DNA from: Actinomadura mexicana
GTDB lineage: Bacteria > Actinomycetota > Actinomycetes > Streptosporangiales > Streptosporangiaceae
Length of the DNA: 64,000 nt
Assembly: GCF_900188105.1 (NCBI RefSeq)
Contig: NZ_FZNP01000006.1
Span: forward strand, 372,001-436,000
Direction of reading: 5' to 3'
How positions within the stretch are numbered: position 1 is the first letter of the stretch; every line of letters begins with the position of its first letter. The position numbers and the translations under genes were made by a program. Below are positions 59,423 to 64,000 of this stretch, one piece after another. The notes below the pieces were generated by a model, which did not search any database, was not told where the DNA came from, and saw only the letters and a list, made by a program, of their open reading frames with translations.

Positions 59423-61402
59423 CTAACCCGGGGTGCGCCGGGCCGGGAGGCGGCCGCCGGTCACCGCGCCGGTGGCGCAGGCCGCGACGAGCGGGACGCC
59501 GACCGCGAGCGCCAGCAGGAGCAGCCACGGGACGTCGACGATCGTGCCGTGCGGGGCGGCGCCGGTCTCCTCCACGCTGTCGGTGAGCGGGCGCGTCACC
59601 GCGAGGCCGGGGACGAGCCCGCCGGCGATGCCGAGCCAGCAGCCGAGCGCGGCGATGAAGGCGCCCCGGCCCATCGTCAGCAGCCGGCCGGTGCGGGGCC
59701 GGGCGCCGACGGCGCGCAGGGTGGCCATGTCGGGACGGGCGTCGGCGGCGGCGAGCCCGGTGGCGATCAGGGTGGCGCCGAGCGCCAGGACGGCCGCGGC
59801 CGCGCCGAGCGCCAGCGTGATCCTGCCGAACGACTCGGTGAAGCCCCGCTCGACGTGGACGGCGCTGGAGTCGTGGCCGAAGGTCCCCATGGTCTTGGTC
59901 AGCCGGGTCTCCTCGGCCTCGGTGACCCGGTGGTCGGCGCGGTCCACCCCGTACGCCTCCGTTCGGATGCGCACGCCGCCCTTCGCGGCGAGGTCCTCCG
60001 CGGCCTTCGGCGGGACGATCGCGCGCACGTGCGGGTCCCCCTCGGCGGCGACGGCCGGCAGGTCCTTGATGGTCGCGAGCGTGTGCCGGCGGTCGTCGTC
60101 CCAGTAGGTCACGTCGGCGGTGACCGTGCCGCGGTCGAGCGGGCGCACCCGGAACAGGACGATCTTGCCCGCGGCCAGCGCCGAGGACACCGCGGGATCG
60201 TCGCGGCCGAGCAGCAGCCGGGCCTCCCGGGGGCCGCCGACCACGGTCTGCAGGATCTCGGCGGAGGCCGTCCCGTCCGGCTTGGCGGAGAAGGACAAAC
60301 TAGGGCATTTCGATGTGTCCTCGAACAGGCAGACCCCGTCCGGTCCGGGCAGGGTGCGCAGCGGGATGACGGGCACGCCCGGCAGGTCGCGCTGGACGGC
60401 GGCCGCGGCGGCGCCGTCGTTCCCGTCCTGCGGCAGCCGGATCAGCGCCGAGCCGTGCGGCAGTTGCGCCTGGTACTCCACCTGCCGCTGCCGGTAGTCG
60501 CTGACGCCCCCGATGGCCAGCGCGGTGACGCCCGCCACGGCCGCCATGATCGCGGCGACCGCGGGCGCGGTGCGGGCCCGGTTGCGGGCGCCGTCCCGGA
60601 CGGCGAGGCGCAGCGGCAGCGGGAGCCGCGGCGCGAGCCGCCCGGTCGCCCCGACGATCCAGGGGGAGGCGAGCACGAGGCCGACGATGATCGCCGCGGC
60701 GCCGAGCGCGGCGCCGAACTCGCGCAGCGCCCGGACGCCCTCCAGCGACGTCGCCAGGCCCGCCAGGACGAGGAGGCCGCCGGCGATCGGCAGGCCGCGC
60801 CGCGCCGGGCCGGGCGGTTCGCGGCGCCCGGCGAGGGCGGCGACGACGTCCATCCGGCCCGCCTGGCACGCGGGCACCAGGGCGGCGAGCAGGCCGCTGC
60901 CCGCGCCGAGCAGCATCGTCACGGCGACCATGGTCCACGGCACGGTGAACGGGCCGTACCCGCCCGGTCCGCCCGCGGCCCGCGCGACGACGGCCGCGGC
61001 GGCGATGCCGAGCCCGGCCCCGGCCACCGCGGCGGTCCCGCCGAGGAGCAGGCCGCTCGCCAGGACGACGGCGCGCAGATGCCGGCCCGCGCCGCCCGAC
61101 GCCGCGACGAGCGCGAGGTCGCGGCGCCGCCGCCGGACGTCCACCATGAACGCCGGCCCGGCGAGCAGGACGACCTCCAGCGCGACCATCGCGATGATCA
61201 TCGCGAGCACGGCCGACTCGGCGCCGCTCGGGGCGCCGGACCCCCCCTCCTCGATCCCCGCCGCGGAGGTCGAGCGCAGCACGGCCAGGGCGACGACGAC
61301 GCCGATCGGCAGGCCGATCATGGACAGCACGAGCGCCGTGCGGCCCTTGGCGCGCAGCGCGTCCTGGCGGGCCATGCGCAGCGCGAAGACGTAGCGGTTC
61401 AC
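59423..61402 (-). CDS. ABC transporter permease, FtsX/MacB type
   Basis: The GTG at 61402 overlaps the ATPase stop (GTGA) and gives 659 residues (MNRYVFALRMARQDALRAKG). There is an N-terminal helix, two FtsX-like four-helix blocks and a large extracytoplasmic domain (~330-540). Charged repeats such as RRRRRDLALVAASGG and RPDMATLRAVGARPR are the FtsX cytoplasmic loops. With the ATPase it forms an exporter of the MacB class; the substrate is unknown. Confidence 0.9.
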   Translation of the reverse strand: MNRYVFALRMARQDALRAKGRTALVLSMIGLPIGVVVALAVLRSTSAAGIEEGGSGAPSGAESAVLAMIIAMVALEVVLLAGPAFMVDVRRRRRDLALVAASGGAGRHLRAVVLASGLLLGGTAAVAGAGLGIAAAAVVARAAGGPGGYGPFTVPWTMVAVTMLLGAGSGLLAALVPACQAGRMDVVAALAGRREPPGPARRGLPIAGGLLVLAGLATSLEGVRALREFGAALGAAAIIVGLVLASPWIVGATGRLAPRLPLPLRLAVRDGARNRARTAPAVAAIMAAVAGVTALAIGGVSDYRQRQVEYQAQLPHGSALIRLPQDGNDGAAAAAVQRDLPGVPVIPLRTLPGPDGVCLFEDTSKCPSLSFSAKPDGTASAEILQTVVGGPREARLLLGRDDPAVSSALAAGKIVLFRVRPLDRGTVTADVTYWDDDRRHTLATIKDLPAVAAEGDPHVRAIVPPKAAEDLAAKGGVRIRTEAYGVDRADHRVTEAEETRLTKTMGTFGHDSSAVHVERGFTESFGRITLALGAAAAVLALGATLIATGLAAADARPDMATLRAVGARPRTGRLLTMGRGAFIAALGCWLGIAGGLVPGLAVTRPLTDSVEETGAAPHGTIVDVPWLLLLALAVGVPLVAACATGAVTGGRLPARRTPG

Positions 61403-62115
61403 AGCTTCTCCTGCAGGAGGCTCTCGGGGCCGGTCGGGCGGGGCGTGGCGTCGACGATCCGGCCGTCGCGCAGGAACACGATCCGGTCCGCCCAGGCGGC
61501 GTGCCGCGACTCGTGCGTGACCATCAGGCAGGACGCGCCCGCGTCGCAGCGGGCCCGCAGGACGCGCAGGACGTCCTCGCCGGTGTGGCTGTCGAGCGCC
61601 CCGGTGGGCTCGTCGGCCAGGACGAGCCGCCGCTCGCCGACCAGCGCGCGGGCGATCGCGACGCGCTGCTGCTGGCCGCCGGACATCTCGTCGGGGAACC
61701 GGTCGGCCAGCTCGGCGACGCCGACCTCCGCGAGCGCCTCCCGCGCCTCCCTGCGGGCCGTGCGGGCGCGGGCGCCGTCCAGCTCGCGCGGCAGCATGAC
61801 GTTCTCGCACGCGGTGAGGCTCGGGATGAGGTTGAGGTCCTGGAAGACGTAGCCGACGCCGCGGCGGCGCAGCGCGGCCCGCCCGGCCCGGCCGAGCCCG
61901 CCGAGGTCGGCGCCGTCCACCAGGACCTGCCCGGCCGTGGGACGGTCGAGCCCGCCGGCCAGCGCCAGCAGGGTCGACTTGCCGGAGCCGGACGGGCCCA
62001 TCACGGCGACGAACTCGCCCGCCTGAACGTCCAGCGTCACCTCGCGCAGCGCGTGGACGAGGGACGGGCCGGCGCCGTGGTCGCGGGACACCACCCGCAT
62101 CGCCAGCGCGCTCAT
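61399..62115 (-). CDS. ABC transporter ATP-binding protein
   Basis: 238 residues from the ATG at 62115. All ABC motifs are present: Walker A GPSGSGKST (~42), signature MSGGQQQRVAIARAL, Walker B RRLVLADEPTGALD and the H-loop VTHES. The LolD/MacB-type DEPTGALDS fits the FtsX-type permease that follows with a 4-bp overlap. Confidence 0.96.
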   Translation of the reverse strand: MSALAMRVVSRDHGAGPSLVHALREVTLDVQAGEFVAVMGPSGSGKSTLLALAGGLDRPTAGQVLVDGADLGGLGRAGRAALRRRGVGYVFQDLNLIPSLTACENVMLPRELDGARARTARREAREALAEVGVAELADRFPDEMSGGQQQRVAIARALVGERRLVLADEPTGALDSHTGEDVLRVLRARCDAGASCLMVTHESRHAAWADRIVFLRDGRIVDATPRPTGPESLLQEKL

Positions 62116-62717
62116 CGCCGCGCCTCCTCGTCGGCCGGAGCGGCCGCCTCGCCCGGGGCGGACGGTGCTGCGGGGGCGGACGGCGCAGCGGGCTCGGCGC
62201 GGCGGACGTAGGCCTCGCAGTGGTCCAGCCAGCGGACCTCGGCCTCCGCCTGGAAGATCATGGATTCCAGGACCAGCCGCCACGCGCGGTCGCCCTGGTC
62301 GGCGGGGACGGCGGGCGCGTCGGCCTTGAGGCGGGTGAGGTCCTGCAGGGTGCGCAGCGTGGCGGTGCGCTGGGTCTGGACGACGTGCGCGGCGTCGACG
62401 CCGGGCGTGGTGACGGCCATCGCCAGCTTGATCGCCAGCTCGTCGCGGGGCCGGTCGGATCGGGCGACGGGGGTCGAGAACCACCGCCGCACGTCCTCCT
62501 CCCCCGCCGGGCTGATCCGGTAGACGAACCGGCCCTCGTCGTCGGCGCCGACGCGCGTGACGAGCTCGTCGCGTTCGAGGCGGGACAGGGTGGAGTAGAC
62601 CTGGCCGATGTTGAGCGGCCAGGTGGCGCCGGTGGACGACTCGAACTCGGCGCGCAGCTGGTAGCCGTAGCGGGGCCCCTGGGAGAGCAGGGCCAGCAGA
62701 CCGTGACGGATGGACAT
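62112..62717 (-). CDS. PadR family transcriptional regulator
   Basis: 201 residues from the ATG at 62717. The PadR winged helix is SIRHGLLALLSQGPRYGYQL, WPLNIGQVYSTLSRLERDEL and the wing RFVYRISPAGEEDVRRW; the Vir-type C-terminal helical domain follows and the tail is Ala/Pro-rich. It overlaps the ATPase gene by ATGA and heads a three-gene operon, typical of PadR repressors of drug exporters. Confidence 0.93.
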   Translation of the reverse strand: MSIRHGLLALLSQGPRYGYQLRAEFESSTGATWPLNIGQVYSTLSRLERDELVTRVGADDEGRFVYRISPAGEEDVRRWFSTPVARSDRPRDELAIKLAMAVTTPGVDAAHVVQTQRTATLRTLQDLTRLKADAPAVPADQGDRAWRLVLESMIFQAEAEVRWLDHCEAYVRRAEPAAPSAPAAPSAPGEAAAPADEEARR

Positions 62718-62726
62718 GCCTACCAA

Positions 62727-62768
62727 GTATGCATACCGAGTATGCGCCAGGCAATACCGAGTATGCAT
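62727..62768. promoter_or_regulatory. PadR-type operator repeats upstream of the ABC exporter operon
   Basis: GTATGCATAC (62727-62736) is a perfect palindrome ten bases before the PadR ATG. ACCGAGTATGC occurs at about 62735 and again at about 62755, the second continuing ATCC. PadR repressors bind ATGnnnnCAT-type dyads like these in their own promoters. Confidence 0.7.
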
Positions 62769-62996
62769 CCGAGGAGACGCACCGTCCGGCATTCGCCGTG
62801 GCCGACGGAGCGGGGCCTTGACGCTGAGCGCGGCCTCCCCCCGCGCGTCGAGTCCGGCCGGACGTTCGTCGACGTCATCCTGCGAGGACGCGCGTCCGGC
62901 AGAGAGCACAGCCCGCGTCGCATCGCGGCAGGATCCGCTTCCGCCGCCGAGCACGCGAGCCCGCGCGTGGAGCCTGCACCCCCCGGACATGCGAAA

Positions 62997-63025
62997 GCGC
63001 GGGGACCGTGCACCGGTCCCCGCGC
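62997..63025 (-). terminator. Terminator after ilvC
   Basis: GCGCGGGGACCG (62997-63008) pairs perfectly with CGGTCCCCGCGC (63014-63025) around 5 nt, 15 bp past the ilvC stop; TTTC follows on the minus strand. Confidence 0.87.
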
Positions 63026-63039
63026 CGCCGCGGAAGGGC

Positions 63040-64000
63040 TCAGTCGTTGAGCCAGCTCATCATCGGGCGCAGCTCCGCGCCCGTCTTCTCGATCGGGTGC
63101 TGGGCCAGCTCCTCGCGGTACTGCGTGAACTTCTTCTGGCCGCCCTCGAACTCGTCCACCAGCTCCTTGGCGTACTCGCCGGACTGGATCTCGCCGAGGA
63201 TCTTCTTCATCGCGGCCTTGGTCTCCGGCGTGATCACGCGCGGGCCGCGGCTGTAGCCGCCGTACTCGGCGTTGTCGGACACCGACCAGTACATCTTGGA
63301 CACGCCGCCCTCGTACATCAGGTCGACGATCAGCTTCATCTCGTGCAGGACCTCGAAGTAGGCGACCTCCGGCTGGTAGCCGGCCTCGGTCAGCACCTCG
63401 AACCCGGTCTTGATCAGCTCGGAGACGCCGCCGCACAGCACCGACTGCTCGCCGAACAGGTCGGTCTCGGTCTCCTCGGTGAAGGTCGTCCTGATGCCGC
63501 CCGCGCGCAGGCCGCCGATGGCCTTGGCGTAGGACAGCGCCAGCGGCCAGGCGTTGCCGGACGCGTCCTTCTCCACGGCCACGATCACCGGCACGCCGCG
63601 CCCGGCGACGAACTGGCGGCGCACGAGGTGGCCCGGGCCCTTCGGCGCGACCATGGCCACGTCCACGCCCTCCGGCGGCTGGACGAGGTCGTAGCGGATG
63701 CTGAAGCCGTGGCCGAAGAACAGCGCGTCGCCCTCGACGAGGGCGGGCTTGATGTCCTTCTCGAAGATCTCCCGGTGGTGGTGGTCGGGGGCCAGCAGCA
63801 TGATCAGGTCGGCCTCCTCGGCGGCCTCCGCCGGGGTGACCACGCGCAGGCCCTCGGCCTCCGCCTTCTCCCGGCTGGCCGACCCCTCGCGGAGCCCGAC
63901 CCGCACGTCGACTCCGGAGTCGCGCAGCGAGAGCGCGTGCGCGTGCCCCTGGCTGCCGTAGCCGATGATCGCCACGTGCCGGCCCTGGATCACGCTCAGG
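63040..64000 (-). CDS. ilvC: Ketol-acid reductoisomerase, 5' end outside window
   Basis: The last 320 residues of a class I (short) KARI; the N-terminal ~15 residues lie beyond base 64000, since the frame is open to the edge (LSVIQGRHVAIIGYGSQGHA). The NADPH loop GYGSQGHAHALSLRDSG, the catalytic EETETDLFGEQ and the C-terminal ITPETKAAMKKILGEIQSGE blocks are intact. It performs the isomerisation and reduction of acetohydroxyacids in valine and isoleucine synthesis. Confidence 0.96.
   Translation of the reverse strand, partial: LSVIQGRHVAIIGYGSQGHAHALSLRDSGVDVRVGLREGSASREKAEAEGLRVVTPAEAAEEADLIMLLAPDHHHREIFEKDIKPALVEGDALFFGHGFSIRYDLVQPPEGVDVAMVAPKGPGHLVRRQFVAGRGVPVIVAVEKDASGNAWPLALSYAKAIGGLRAGGIRTTFTEETETDLFGEQSVLCGGVSELIKTGFEVLTEAGYQPEVAYFEVLHEMKLIVDLMYEGGVSKMYWSVSDNAEYGGYSRGPRVITPETKAAMKKILGEIQSGEYAKELVDEFEGGQKKFTQYREELAQHPIEKTGAELRPMMSWLND

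Overview
The window is a high-GC actinomycete chromosome segment, most likely from Actinomadura or a close relative in the Thermomonosporaceae. This rests on codon bias, an F420 gene (fbiD), remnants of the actinobacterial DUF5753/DUF397 module, a second 'nuo2'-type operon, and a backbone that follows the Streptomyces order (ndgR-leuC-leuD-small ORF-hup, then gpsA-ddl; elsewhere cimA, ilvE, leuB, serA, ilvC). The genus is an inference from gene content, not from a marker gene.

Layout. 0-3 kb: end of a small catabolic cluster (aldehyde dehydrogenase, SDR, 3-hydroxyisobutyrate dehydrogenase-like protein, carboxymuconolactone decarboxylase-like protein) facing an acetamidase-like gene. 3-13 kb: conserved core with a beta-propeller lipoprotein, plsC-gpsA-ddl, fbiD, a cold-shock-like gene, hup, leuD, leuC and the divergent regulator ndgR. 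13-43 kb: accessory stretch lying between ndgR and a tRNA-Glu gene. It holds MerR and LysR regulators, a dehydrogenase-RidA fusion, a Tat-exported TIM-barrel protein, a reduced complex-I-like operon (nuoA, a degenerate NuoB/NuoD-like gene, nuoHJKLMN), an ArsR-type regulator with an MMPL exporter, a zone of gene debris (about 30-39.5 kb), an HTH/coiled-coil/35-residue-repeat protein beside a small membrane protein, and a YnfA/erythromycin esterase/double-MerR/PAP2 group. 43.2-44.3 kb: two identical tRNA-Glu(CTC) genes flanking four 90-bp tandem repeats, then tRNA-Gln(CTG). 44.3-64 kb: branched-chain amino acid and serine biosynthesis (cimA, ilvE, leuB, serA, ilvC), interspersed with a membrane-anchored CBM2-like protein, an FhuF-like protein, a thymidylate-synthase-like protein without the usual cysteine, and a PadR-controlled ABC exporter.

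How it works together. leuCD, leuB, ilvE, ilvC and cimA supply leucine, valine and isoleucine. The regulator next to leuC is the NdgR/LtbR type, with a dyad in the shared promoter region. cimA has a textbook attenuator: a 14-residue leader peptide containing Leu-Val-Ile-Ile, a GC-rich alternative hairpin, and a rho-independent terminator.

The most interesting items are the cimA attenuator, the complex-I-like operon without iron-sulphur or NADH modules, the 35-residue-repeat protein paired with a small membrane protein and two operator-like dyads, the dehydrogenase-RidA fusion, and several short tandem repeats plus GC-rich repeats at gene ends that are translated into protein tails.
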